64,000 nucleotides of DNA from Planctomycetota bacterium. Its GTDB lineage: Bacteria > Planctomycetota > Phycisphaerae > WQYP01. Below are positions 44,677-53,439 of this stretch, piece by piece. The position numbers and the translations under genes were made by a program. The stretch's first letter is position 1. Each line of letters begins with the position of its first letter. The DNA lies in the NCBI GenBank assembly GCA_021805985.1, contig JAJZDN010000017.1, positions 1 through 64,000 of the forward strand, written 5' to 3'. Under the pieces are notes generated by a model. That model ran no database searches. It was not told the DNA's origin and was given only the letters and a program-made list of their open reading frames with translations.

Positions 44677-45240
44677 TTACCGGCGTTCGTGGAAAGTTGC
44701 TTGAGGAATTGTCGATATTCCTGTCCCCTGTCGCGACCCCAGGGACTTTACACCGAACACGCCGCAAGCCTTACAGAAAATGAATACGAGAATAAGTGCT
44801 GCAATAATGCTAAGCCATCTGACCACGAGGCCTATCTCGTAAAAGAGCTGCTCACCAATATCAGAAGTGTTGCCATTTCTCATCACCTGCTTAATGGTGC
44901 CCTGGGCGAGTGCGGCCGAGTGGTTCATGGTCGGGATCAGGTTGTTTATCTGTTTTTTCAGCAGTGTGCCATCCATGGAGATTTTAATTTCATAAGAAAT
45001 TTTATTAACGACCACCTCGGCTTCATACGTGGCTTGATGATCGCCAGCGGTCCTATCAATTTCGCGGACGTACCCCCCTGCGGCTTCCTGCGTCAGCGTC
45101 TTGGCGACAACGGTTGGCAATTGTGCCATAGTAATTTTGGATTCCCCATGGTACGCCGCAGCCGCCCGTAGGGGTAGCGCACCCTTAGCCATTAAGCCCA
45201 AGCCAACAGCCCCGATGATAAGAAATATTTTGCAATTCAT
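44677..45240 (-). CDS. Diverged duplicate of the PepSY-like protein (PepSY2)
   Basis: 187-aa protein. Residues 1-115 align with PepSY1 (KIFLIIGAVGLGLMAKGALP signal, TMAQLPTVVAKTLTQEAAGG, YEIKISMDGTLLKKQI). After NGNTSDIGEQ, where PepSY1 reads GNASDIEEH, the reading frame shifts and the tail becomes a hydrophobic segment (LSIIAALILVFIF) plus a basic end. The His/Asp tail is lost. The upstream 90 bp, operator included, is also duplicated. It may be a working membrane-anchored variant or a decaying copy. Confidence 0.7.
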   Translation of the reverse strand: MNCKIFLIIGAVGLGLMAKGALPLRAAAAYHGESKITMAQLPTVVAKTLTQEAAGGYVREIDRTAGDHQATYEAEVVVNKISYEIKISMDGTLLKKQINNLIPTMNHSAALAQGTIKQVMRNGNTSDIGEQLFYEIGLVVRWLSIIAALILVFIFCKACGVFGVKSLGSRQGTGISTIPQATFHERR

Positions 45241-45292
45241 AATGGCGCTCCTGAAACGATAGCAGATCGAACCATTCATTCTGCGTAGACTC

Positions 45293-45324
45293 AAATTAGC
45301 ATTCCAGCATGAAAGGAACATGAA
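45293..45324 (-). promoter_or_regulatory. OmpR-type operator and promoter of PepSY2
   Basis: Minus strand: TTCATGTTCCTTTCATG (45308-45324), 10 nt after the second TTCAT, then TAATTT (45293-45298). Duplicated with the gene, but here the distal half-site is a perfect TTCATG. Confidence 0.7.
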
Positions 45325-45383
45325 GCGCAGCACGGGGCTCATGACATAGCGCGGTGCCTTACTGGGTCCCAGGCCAAGAAGCC

Positions 45384-45465
45384 GTGAGGCCGCGCATCAG
45401 GCCGCCACCCGTTGCCGCCGTGATTTTGACGCGACAGAGCGTAAATCATGCGGATCAGACATAAG
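45384..45465 (-). pseudogene. Remnant of an amidase C-terminus
   Basis: About 80 bp aligning with the 3' end of the amidase gene at 43490-43575: AGGCCGCG, CCCGTTGC, GATTTTGACG and ATCATGCGGATCAGACATAA are shared in order. Frame and upstream part are lost. Its distance to PepSY2 matches that of amidase to PepSY1, so it marks a segmental duplication. Confidence 0.75.
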
Positions 45466-45778
45466 CCGGGCCTCTGCTATGACAAGCTCTCAATAGATTT
45501 TTCGTATTTTTTCTCAAGCCCTATAACGGGTATGCCGATAACGTGAGAGTTGCGGCGTTATTGTTGTTTTAGCGTCACGGGTATAGGTTGTTGCGCGCGG
45601 TGGTTCCAGAATTTTATTTTCCATTGTTTTTTTGTAGAATCTCCTTGAACCTCTCTACAGGGGTAGCCGTATAAGACCTATGGACCATGGTGGACCCACA
45701 GTAAGACACAGTAAATACTAATAATCGGTTTTTTAGGCTGGAAATGGAACTTCCTGCAATTAAGACGGAGTGCTGACC

Positions 45779-46660
45779 ATGGATCTCAATAATATGCCCG
45801 AAGTATTGTTTCCTGAATTTTCCACCAAGTTATCCCGGCGGCGCTTGCTGGCCGGGGTTGTCGGCACGGCCGCCGCCGCCACTTTAGCGGGTTGTGCTGC
45901 CACTGCACCGAAATCCAATAGCAGCATAAGTTACCTGCCCAGTGGCGTCCTGCCGCCGGATGCAAACATGAGTCCTGGCCGCATGGATACGGGATACGCT
46001 CCCCCCGCTAATTTTAAGCCACGCGTGGTTTATCATCCGCCGGTGCCAGCCCATAAAATTGTTCCCGTGGGCGCATTTGGCATTATCCCGCGTAGCGCCT
46101 GGACTACCGCCGGACCCAATATGCGAACCATTCAGCCGATGGCCGGCGTGCATCTGATTACCTTTCATCACACCGGTGATCCGCACCCGATTTATTTTGA
46201 CTCGTTAGAACAGACCGCCCAGTATTGGGAACTCATACGTGAATACGAACGTCGTGTCGGTTTTGAGGACATTGCGTACCATTTTGGCATCGACCGGATG
46301 GGCCGGGTGTGGCAGTTGCGTGATTTAAAATATCGTGGCGAACACGTCCGGGACGGTTTTGCCCCGCCCCACTGGCTTATGGAGTATATACAATATCGCA
46401 ATTCCCCCACCCAACCGGTGCACGGGCGGTATATCTGGAACGCGCATAACATCGGCGTAGCCTCTATCGGTAATTTCATGCTGCAGGAACCCACGGTGCA
46501 GCAACGCCAGACCATTCTCCGTTTTGGTGCCCTGTTGCGCCGTTTATACAGCATTCCCATTTATCATTGCTATACCCACCGCGAACTTGTGGCCACGGAG
46601 TGCCCCGGCCATAATTTGCAGCCCTATATGGTTTACATCCGGAAAAATAATATTCTGTAA
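45779..46660 (+). CDS. PGRP/Amidase_2-type N-acetylmuramoyl-L-alanine amidase lipoprotein
   Basis: 293-aa exported protein. The N-terminus SRRRLLAGVVGTAAAATLAGC combines a twin-arginine-like signal with a lipobox, so export as a folded lipoprotein is likely. The peptidoglycan-recognition domain (residues 90-290) has zinc ligands in LITFHHTGDPH and YTHRELVATECPGH plus IAYHFGIDRMGRVWQLR. ATG at 45779 has GGAG 8 nt upstream; a GTG at 45770 overlaps that site. Probably trims or recycles peptidoglycan. Confidence 0.88.
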   Translation: MDLNNMPEVLFPEFSTKLSRRRLLAGVVGTAAAATLAGCAATAPKSNSSISYLPSGVLPPDANMSPGRMDTGYAPPANFKPRVVYHPPVPAHKIVPVGAFGIIPRSAWTTAGPNMRTIQPMAGVHLITFHHTGDPHPIYFDSLEQTAQYWELIREYERRVGFEDIAYHFGIDRMGRVWQLRDLKYRGEHVRDGFAPPHWLMEYIQYRNSPTQPVHGRYIWNAHNIGVASIGNFMLQEPTVQQRQTILRFGALLRRLYSIPIYHCYTHRELVATECPGHNLQPYMVYIRKNNIL

Positions 46661-46714
46661 TTCGCTTTACAGCGGGGTCATGTGACGGCAAAGCGTCAGG
46701 CGATGCAATGCGTT

Positions 46715-46775
46715 GTACCGCGGGCATCTTGCCTGCATTGAAAACACCAAAAAAGCAGGCGGGACGCCTGCGGTA
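46715..46775. repeat. Palindromic REP-like element
   Basis: GTACCGCGGGCATCTTGCCTGC (46715-46736 by position) pairs with 46754-46775 over 22 positions with four mismatches, around an A-rich 17-nt loop. The spurious translation (AGILPAL, then QAGRLRY) is one often seen where this palindrome occurs in Verrucomicrobia and Planctomycetota. It lies between the PGRP gene and tyrA and could act as a terminator. Confidence 0.75.
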
Positions 46776-46881
46776 CCTGTGTTGCTCCACCCCTTGCACC
46801 CAAATGTCATCAGCGCCCGTCTGGCTTTTACCCCTGATCCTTTATGGAGTTCCTGCGCGACTTCGTATACACTTCCTACCC

Positions 46882-47784
46882 ATGCAGGAACCGCAATTTC
46901 AATGTGTTACTATCATCGGCGTGGGTTTGCTGGGCGCTTCATTAGGCTTGGCGATTAAACGCCATGGCTTGGCAGTGCGCGTCAATGGCGTGGGCCGCGT
47001 CGCCTCGCCATCCAATCAAAAGGCCCTGGAAATAGGGGCCATCGATCAGGCCTTTACCGATCCAGCCACCGCGGTGCCCGAAAGCGATCTGGTTATTCTG
47101 GCGTCCAATGTGGGACAGTTTCCCGCCTTAATGGCCGCAATAGCCCCGGTGTTAAGCCCCGGCACCCTGGTGACAGATGTCGGTTCAACCAAGCAACAGG
47201 TCATGAAGTGGGCCGGCAAATTACTTCCCGCTACGGTTGATTTCATTGGTTCTCATCCTATGGCAGGCTCCGAAAAGCGCGGGCCGGAAAACGCCCGGGC
47301 AAATTTATATCAAGAGGCCCTGTGCCTGATCTGCCCGCCGAAACTGCGCGGTCGCGGTGCGTTTACCGGCAACCGTGTGGCCGCCGCCACGAAAAAAATT
47401 GAACAATTCTGGCAGTCCATGGCAATGCGGACGCACCAGCTAGATGCCCAGCAGCATGATCAATGGGTGGCCCTGATCAGCCATATTCCCCACGCCGCGG
47501 CATGTATAACCGCAGTGGTAGCCGGGCGTAATGAGGAAGCGGGCAGGGCTATTGCTGGCGGGTTTGTAGATACCACACGCGTGGCCTCCGGTGATCCGGC
47601 CATGTGGACCGATATATTTTTAACCAATCGTGTGGAAATCAATAGAAATTTAAACGTGGCTATACAATCGCTGCGGAAACTTCAGGGGGCCATTCGCCGT
47701 GAGGATCAGCAGGCGGTTCTGGAATTTTTGCAACTGGCCAAACAACGGCATGAATCGCTGCTTTCGCGGCGTGACGCGCGATGA
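46882..47784 (+). CDS. tyrA: Prephenate dehydrogenase
   Basis: 300-aa NAD-dependent enzyme making 4-hydroxyphenylpyruvate for tyrosine. VTIIGVGLLGASLGLAIKRHG is the dinucleotide-binding loop; TLVTDVGSTKQQV, FIGSHPMAGSEKRG and LISHIPHAAA are family signatures. It lacks an ACT domain. The chosen ATG (46882) starts just before the Rossmann strand; upstream in-frame codons translate the REP-like palindrome. Confidence 0.94.
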   Translation: MQEPQFQCVTIIGVGLLGASLGLAIKRHGLAVRVNGVGRVASPSNQKALEIGAIDQAFTDPATAVPESDLVILASNVGQFPALMAAIAPVLSPGTLVTDVGSTKQQVMKWAGKLLPATVDFIGSHPMAGSEKRGPENARANLYQEALCLICPPKLRGRGAFTGNRVAAATKKIEQFWQSMAMRTHQLDAQQHDQWVALISHIPHAAACITAVVAGRNEEAGRAIAGGFVDTTRVASGDPAMWTDIFLTNRVEINRNLNVAIQSLRKLQGAIRREDQQAVLEFLQLAKQRHESLLSRRDAR

Positions 47785-47785
47785 A

Positions 47786-48196
47786 TTACATTGCTTTAGC
47801 CAACAGATCCTCGGGATTTTTATAGCAGTTTGTTTCGTCGGTAAACAAGCCGGGCACAAAATGATATTCCGGATTGGCCTTGGGATGAAATGCCAGCAAA
47901 TGCAGCCGCCCTAAGCCGGTATTATAAAGGCAATGGGGCTTGCCCGGGGGCACCACAACCGTGGTTCCGGCCGCGACGCTGCGCGGATCCTGGCCAATAA
48001 AAACAATGCCCTCGCCTTCTAAAAACACAAGAATTTCTTCACAGTCATGGTAATGCGGCGGAACATGGCCCCGGGGATCATACGTCTCTTCCAGCACCAG
48101 TGAACTGCGCGTGCCGCTTTCCGGACACGCGAGAACTTCAATCACGCCGTTTCGCACGACTTCGCGCACCAATTCCATTTGTGAAACAGTATCCAT
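47786..48196 (-). CDS. Small cupin-domain protein
   Basis: 136-aa single-domain cupin. Motif 1 is PPHYHDCEEILVFLEGEG with metal ligands His, His, Glu; motif 2 is PPGKPHCLYNTG with the fourth His. A metal-binding beta-barrel whose ligand or reaction is unknown. It is convergent with tyrA, the stops separated by 1 bp. Confidence 0.85.
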   Translation of the reverse strand: MDTVSQMELVREVVRNGVIEVLACPESGTRSSLVLEETYDPRGHVPPHYHDCEEILVFLEGEGIVFIGQDPRSVAAGTTVVVPPGKPHCLYNTGLGRLHLLAFHPKANPEYHFVPGLFTDETNCYKNPEDLLAKAM

Positions 48197-48674
48197 TGTA
48201 TATCTCCTGACGAATCAACGGCCAGCCGATTTTTCGATCCATACAGGTTCCGGAAACATTTACCTGATCTCCGGACCCGTATCGAATTACCGGTCCGCTC
48301 GTTGAATGAGCCTCAATAATTCTCGGCTCATTGGGGACGTAAAGTTGAGGAAATTGCCAACGGTATTGCGCTTTATACGCCGCTATTCTTACAGGGCCTT
48401 TTTATAGGATGCCCTTGCGTTCTCCCATCGCCCGCGCAGGGGCAATAAAGGATGGATGCAGGGCGGATGGCGCGGTTGGAAAAGTAAAATATGCGCACAA
48501 TTATAATGATTCCAGAAAAAAATTCAGAAATTTTATTATTTGTGCGCTTCCCGTTGGTGGCACGCTTGGTTATTATTGAACCTGTTACAAATAGCGTGAT
48601 GGCACGCGTGTAATGACCGTCTGCGCACGTACAGGCGGTGGACATGGCTGCATAAAAAACTTACGGAGGACACG
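48197..48674. other. Intergenic region between cupin and MFS genes
   Basis: No gene in 478 bp. It contains the AT-rich inverted repeat at 48493-48547 and the presumed promoters of the divergent cupin and MFS genes. Confidence 0.5.
48493..48547. promoter_or_regulatory. Candidate operator: long inverted repeat upstream of MFS gene
   Basis: GCGCACAA (48493-48500) and TTGTGCGC (48540-48547) flank 39 bp of AT-rich sequence. The half-sites are perfectly complementary and about four helical turns apart, as for looping or cooperative repressors. It lies 128 bp upstream of the MFS start codon. A chance palindrome cannot be excluded. Confidence 0.4.
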
Positions 48675-50012
48675 ATGTCTAATTCACAAGCATCCCCGCC
48701 GGACTTTACGCAATCCAGAGGCTTTCACTGGCGCGGTTACCGCTGGGCGGTCTGCCTGGGCTTATTTCTTATTACCACAATCAATTATCTTGATCGCGTG
48801 ATGATGTCTCTGCTTGAGCCGCGACTGCTGACGCAGTTGCATTTTACTCAGGTGCAATATGGGTATATTGCTGCGGTGTTCAGCGCGATGTATGCCATCG
48901 GCTATGCCCTGTGCGGTTGGTTTATGGACGCGGTTGGTGTATGGATAGGCTTCGCGTTGACGGTGATCATATTCAGCGGCGCTGAAGCGGGCATGTACTT
49001 CGCGACGACCGTGGCCGGTTATATGGCCATTCAGGGAATCATGGGTGTGGCGCAGGGAGCCAATTTCCCTGGTGCCATTAAGGCAGTGGGCCAATGGTTT
49101 CCAAAAAAGGAACGCGCGTTAACGACCGGGATTTTTAACGCGGGAACCAGCTTGGGCGTAGCACTGGCTGCCCTGCTGGTGAATCAAGTTGCGCCTCGCC
49201 TGGGCTGGCAAACCGGGTTTCTGATAGCGGGTTCTCTTGGAATCGTGTGGGTAATCTGGTGGCTGCTGCGCTACCGGGAACCCGACAAGAATCCCAATCT
49301 TTCCACCGAAGAGCTGGCTTATATCCGCAGCGATCCGCCGGAGAAGGCCCATCGCATCCGATGGGCCACGCTGCTGGGTTACAGACAATCATGGGCTTTT
49401 ATTGTTGGAACGCTTTTTACCAGTCCGGTCTGGTGGTTCTGGCTGTTCTGGATTCCGGGCTTTTTCTACAAAGTACACCATGTAAAGATCACGGCCATGC
49501 TGTTGCCGATGATTATTATTTACGGCATGGCCGATCTGGGGAGCATCGGCGGCGGCTGGCTTTCAAGCTGGTTTTTGGCGCGCGGCTGGTCGCTTAATGC
49601 GGCCCGAAAAACAACCATGCTGATCTGCGCGGTGACCGTTATTCCGGTTTTTGGTGCGGCTTTCGTGGGGAATTATCTGCTGGCGTCCGTTCTCATAGGC
49701 TTGGCATGTGCAGGCCATCAGGGCTTTTCCGCGAATCTTTTTACCATGGCCTCGGACACCATGCCGGGTAAGGTGGTGGGATCCCTGGTAGGCCTCGGCG
49801 GGGCTGCGGCCTCCGGGCTAGGCTTCTTTGTGAACGCCGGCGTCGGCTGGCTGCTTCACTTAACGCACAGCAGCTACCAAATACTATTTGCGATAGCCGC
49901 GTCGGCTTATCTGGTGGCAATTCTGGCCATTCACCTTATTAACCCGCGCTGGGAAGCGGCCCATGAGGTAGCCGGCGTGACCGAGTCCGCGAATGGATAT
50001 TCCGGCGGCTGA
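48675..50012 (+). CDS. MFS transporter, anion:cation symporter family
   Basis: 445-aa, 12-span major facilitator. NYLDRVMMSLLEPRL in TM1, QYGYIAAVFSAMYAIGYALCG and GVAQGANFPGAIKAVGQWFPKKERALTTGIFNAG are close to the ACS family of sugar-acid (galactonate, glucarate, hexuronate) symporters. GGAGG lies 8 nt before the start. The substrate is likely a sugar acid; no catabolic genes adjoin. Confidence 0.9.
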   Translation: MSNSQASPPDFTQSRGFHWRGYRWAVCLGLFLITTINYLDRVMMSLLEPRLLTQLHFTQVQYGYIAAVFSAMYAIGYALCGWFMDAVGVWIGFALTVIIFSGAEAGMYFATTVAGYMAIQGIMGVAQGANFPGAIKAVGQWFPKKERALTTGIFNAGTSLGVALAALLVNQVAPRLGWQTGFLIAGSLGIVWVIWWLLRYREPDKNPNLSTEELAYIRSDPPEKAHRIRWATLLGYRQSWAFIVGTLFTSPVWWFWLFWIPGFFYKVHHVKITAMLLPMIIIYGMADLGSIGGGWLSSWFLARGWSLNAARKTTMLICAVTVIPVFGAAFVGNYLLASVLIGLACAGHQGFSANLFTMASDTMPGKVVGSLVGLGGAAASGLGFFVNAGVGWLLHLTHSSYQILFAIAASAYLVAILAIHLINPRWEAAHEVAGVTESANGYSGG

Positions 50013-50089
50013 TTTGCACGCAACGTCCGCTTGGTTTACAACAATACGCTTGGTAGTTGGTTATGTGTAAATGACAACGGAGTTGAAAA

Positions 50090-51025
50090 ATGAAACGTGC
50101 AAAAATAAGTATCATCGGTGCTGGCAATGTGGGAGCCACCGCTGCGCATTGGGCGGCTGCTAAAGAACTGGGCGACGTGGTGCTTGTGGACGTACCGCAA
50201 ATTGATGGCGTGCCGCAGGGCAAATCACTGGATTTGTCCCAGGCCGCCCCCATTGAAGGCTATGATGCCCGCCTCACCGGCGCAACAAGTTATGAAGCCA
50301 CCGCCGATAGCGACGTGGTAATCATCACGGCCGGTCTGGCCCGCAAGCCCGGTATGAGCCGCGATGACCTGCTGATTAAAAATACAGAAATTGTAAAATC
50401 CGTCACGCAACAGGTCGTAAAATATTCCCCCAAAAGCATTCTCCTGGTGGTATCCAATCCTCTGGATGCCATGGTGTATGTGGCGTACAAAGCCAGCGGT
50501 TTTGAACCCCAGCGGGTCATCGGGATGGCCGGCGTGCTGGACACCGCCCGCTATCGTTGCTTTATCGCCGCGGAACTGAATGTCAGTGTGGAAGATATTC
50601 AAGCGCTGCTGTTAGGCGGCCATGGCGATGACATGGTGCCGCTGCCGCGCTATACCAGCGTGGCGGGTATCCCCTTGCCTGAACTGCTGTCCGAGGAAAA
50701 AATTGAAGCCATCGTGAAGCGTACGCGCTCGGGCGGTGCGGAAATTGTCAATCTCCTGAAAACCGGCTCCGCGTATTACGCTCCGTCCGCGGCCGTGGTC
50801 CAAATGGCCGAGTCCATCATTAAAGATAAAAAACGTGTCCTGCCATGTGCGGCCTATTGTGATAAACAGTATGGCGTTGGCGGTTATTTCGTAGGCGTGC
50901 CGGTCAAGCTGGGCAGCAAGGGTGTTGAACAGATTATCGAAGTGCCGCTGACCACCGATGAGAAAAAACTCATGGATGCCTCCGTAGATCACGTGCGGCA
51001 ACTCGTGGCTACAATCCAGATATGA
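50090..51025 (+). CDS. mdh: Malate dehydrogenase
   Basis: 311-aa LDH-like NAD-dependent malate dehydrogenase. [17 protein letters not shown] is the NAD fold, [17 protein letters not shown] has the substrate-binding arginines, [12 protein letters not shown] and [10 protein letters not shown] hold the catalytic Asp/His region, and Arg follows in [19 protein letters not shown] (rather than the lactate-type Gln) supports malate. Completes several TCA steps in the window. Confidence 0.95.
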   Translation: MKRAKISIIGAGNVGATAAHWAAAKELGDVVLVDVPQIDGVPQGKSLDLSQAAPIEGYDARLTGATSYEATADSDVVIITAGLARKPGMSRDDLLIKNTEIVKSVTQQVVKYSPKSILLVVSNPLDAMVYVAYKASGFEPQRVIGMAGVLDTARYRCFIAAELNVSVEDIQALLLGGHGDDMVPLPRYTSVAGIPLPELLSEEKIEAIVKRTRSGGAEIVNLLKTGSAYYAPSAAVVQMAESIIKDKKRVLPCAAYCDKQYGVGGYFVGVPVKLGSKGVEQIIEVPLTTDEKKLMDASVDHVRQLVATIQI

Positions 51026-51152
51026 TCGCTGCCCGGGCGGCCTGATGGAATCACACCATGATGCAATTGCAGAACCTCTAAATGGTTGCTACCAGGCCCA
51101 TAGGCAAGAAAAAGTGCAGCGGGCATTGCCGTTGGGAACACGATGGGATGCA

Positions 51153-51180
51153 ACCGCGGATTACGCAGATAACGCGGATA
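51153..51180. repeat. GCGGATTACGC short dispersed repeat
   Basis: ACCGCGGATTACGCAGATAA followed by CGCGGATA; 26 of 28 positions match 24978-25005. It is the only notable structure between mdh (ends 51025) and the AlbA/GHKL gene (ends 51308). Confidence 0.6.
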
Positions 51181-51307
51181 CCCCGGGGCCTGTCCAAGTA
51201 ATCGCCGGGTTGCGACGGTGTGATTTTCGGCACCCATTATTTACTTTTCACGGAGCAGGAGCAATAAGCAACGATTAAAGCAATGATTAAAGATCGTATT
51301 GGGGCAG

Positions 51308-52807
51308 TTATACATTACTCTCCCTCGATTTGCTTCCGCCTCCAGCACGGCCCTGTTCTGTAAGCCGATATTCCTGCAAACGGCTGCCGGGTTTTTCGGG
51401 CAGCGTGTACTCAATAAGACCCTGCGCCAGGAGGTTTCGCACGGCTGTGTGTAATTGACCATCAGATTTTTTCTTGCCAACGGCCTGTGCGATTCGGACC
51501 TTGGAAGCGGGGCCTGACCGGAGCGCCGTAAGAACCCGAGTTGAAATATCGCGGGGTGACTCTACCTTTGACTCTACCTTTGACTCTACCTTTGACTCTA
51601 CCTCTCGGCCCGGAGTTACCATCTGAGCCTTGAACGTAACGATTAAAAATCCATGGCGATCCTCGAATACCGGCGCTGCCACTTTGTTTTGTTGGCACAT
51701 AGCGATCACCCGGTTTGTTCCGCGGCCCCAAACCTCAACCGCGCCAGTCCGATGGAAAGCTCCCGCGATCAGCGGGTTGGGAGGCTTTGAATCGTGCCGC
51801 CCCGAGAGTTGTTCCACTGTGACGCCTATGGGAAGTCTTCCGCAGCTTCGTATTTCGATCCGATCGTCAAACACGGCAATGGCAACATAGCCCGAGTAGT
51901 TGGAGTAATCGCGGTGCATTACGGCATTGAGCAGTATCTCCCGCAGAGCGCCAAGGGGAACCGGAAAACGGTCTTCCCGAAAAATTTTCCCCACCGGGAA
52001 ATTCGCCCCCAGCGGCATAGTACGCTCCAGAAACGCCATGCCTTCATGAACCATTGTGAAGGCGTTCATATATTCCTGCCGGTTATCCACGATCTCGCCG
52101 GTTACTTCCGTGCCCCGGAACCGTCCCATTTTCAGCAAGCACTGCGGGTAGTTGGGAAGAAATTTTTTGCCATAAAGCATCAGTGCGGCCTGTGTGAGAA
52201 CGCCGTCAATTCGCAGCCCTAAACGATCAAGGATTTCGCTAATGTCAGGGCTTGTATCCGCCGAAATGCGATTCTGCTGGATAGCCAGTTCACGTGTTCG
52301 CAGGATTTCCGTTCGGTCCAAGTCCTTAAGCGTCAAGCCTTCCACTGGGAGGTTTTCCCACCGGTGTTTGGCGTGGCCGCGCTCGACAAGTAGACGCTCA
52401 TACTTTGCCTGCGGCATCCGGCGCGTGGTGCTGCCGACCCGTTCATAAGCACGGCCCTCGTACACGAAGGGCCGCATGTCGCGTCCACCTTTGACAGCCA
52501 CGGCGATGGCTTCGTGGCCGGGGCCGACGTTGATGCGTTGCATTGAAACATGGGCGGGAGGTTCAAAGCGGTCGCAAGCCTGCGCGATGTCACGAAGCGT
52601 GTGGTCGGCAACATGCTGCCCTTCAATTTTTCCGTCGGGCCGAATGCCAAACAGCAACGTGCCTCCGGAGCTATTCAGGAAGGCACATAAGGTCTGCATA
52701 GCCTCCTTTAATTCGCCCGTAGAACGCTTGAACTCAAGGGTTTCGCCCTCGCCCTGTGCCAGAAGAGGGGATAGTTTCCTGATGCTGTTTATTAAGCCGA
52801 GGTTCAT
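51308..52807 (-). CDS. AlbA_2 plus GHKL ATPase, RecG-like (COG2865)
   Basis: 499-aa protein. AlbA_2 domain residues 15-140 (GETLEFKRSTGELKEA, GGTLLFGIRPDGKIEG, AYERVGSTTRRMP), a middle region (LTQAALMLYGKKF), a GHKL-like part (LREILLNAVMHRDYSN, IEIRSCGRLPIGVT, GRGTNRVIAMC), a linker of VESK repeats and a winged helix (SKVRIAQAVGKKKSDGQLHTAV). The linker is encoded by three perfect and one near-perfect 12-bp units at 51558-51605. ATG at 52807 has GGAGG 5 nt upstream and overlaps the stop of the helicase remnant as ATGA, so it was once the second gene of an operon. Confidence 0.88.
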   Translation of the reverse strand: MNLGLINSIRKLSPLLAQGEGETLEFKRSTGELKEAMQTLCAFLNSSGGTLLFGIRPDGKIEGQHVADHTLRDIAQACDRFEPPAHVSMQRINVGPGHEAIAVAVKGGRDMRPFVYEGRAYERVGSTTRRMPQAKYERLLVERGHAKHRWENLPVEGLTLKDLDRTEILRTRELAIQQNRISADTSPDISEILDRLGLRIDGVLTQAALMLYGKKFLPNYPQCLLKMGRFRGTEVTGEIVDNRQEYMNAFTMVHEGMAFLERTMPLGANFPVGKIFREDRFPVPLGALREILLNAVMHRDYSNYSGYVAIAVFDDRIEIRSCGRLPIGVTVEQLSGRHDSKPPNPLIAGAFHRTGAVEVWGRGTNRVIAMCQQNKVAAPVFEDRHGFLIVTFKAQMVTPGREVESKVESKVESKVESPRDISTRVLTALRSGPASKVRIAQAVGKKKSDGQLHTAVRNLLAQGLIEYTLPEKPGSRLQEYRLTEQGRAGGGSKSRESNV

Positions 52808-53151
52808 GCCAGCCTCCATCGAAAATAAATCACGGTCGTGGGGTTGGTTTTTTGTGCCAGTTTTGCCTCAGTCTTTACGATCAAGGCTCCGCGCCCCCGG
52901 TTCACCGCATCTTGTGCTTCAAATAAGGCCTTGTGCTTGGCGTTGCGCTGCGATTCCAGTGTTTTAGTGAGTTTCTGTCTGGCCAGGGGCATCTGAAGAT
53001 TGCGGCATTGCAGGCGTCCGGAAATTAGAGCGCAGAGGCGATCCGTGCCTTGGCTCGTGGTAAGGCGATTTTCGATGCTGCCGGCTGAACCGCGATTGGT
53101 CGACTCGTGAGCAAAATGTTTTAATGGTGTCTGGCTCATAATGCTTTGCAC
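52804..53151 (-). pseudogene. C-terminal remnant of a SNF2-like helicase
   Basis: An open frame of 115 codons. Its last 55 residues (TLESQRNAKHKALFEAQD, RGRGALIVKTEAKLAQKT, then VIYFRWRLA) resemble the extreme C-terminus of SNF2-type helicases of accessory and defence loci, where a basic coiled coil is followed by an IRWR-like strand. No helicase motif survives upstream. The stop overlaps the start of the AlbA/GHKL gene. Judged from memory of such tails, without alignment, so the family call is tentative. Confidence 0.5.
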
Positions 53152-53439
53152 ATCCCGCTATTGTCCACGGCCTTCGGATTTTACCAGTCGCTGTATGGGA
53201 CACACTATATTCAACTATCGCAAATAATGCACATTGTCTTGTGGCCTGCGGTGGGCAATTGCTGCATTGCCGCAATTCCGGGAGCCGGTAGGAGCTATCG
53301 CAATCTCGGCGGTTATTCTGGTAGGCGGCCAAGGGGAATCAATGAGGAATGAGTGAAAATAAGTTGGGAGTTAGGAGTCGCTTTTGCAGCGTGCGGGGCG
53401 GTTATTTTAGTTGCGGCCGCAAAGGGATTGGATCGCGGA

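Noticed and set aside
44506-45171. 221-codon rightward ORF opposite PepSY2
   Set aside because: Antisense shadow of PepSY2; the opposite strand has a signal peptide and a paralogue.
46708-46881. N-terminal extension of prephenate dehydrogenase
   Set aside because: It translates a palindromic repeat; the ATG at 46882 gives the family N-terminus.
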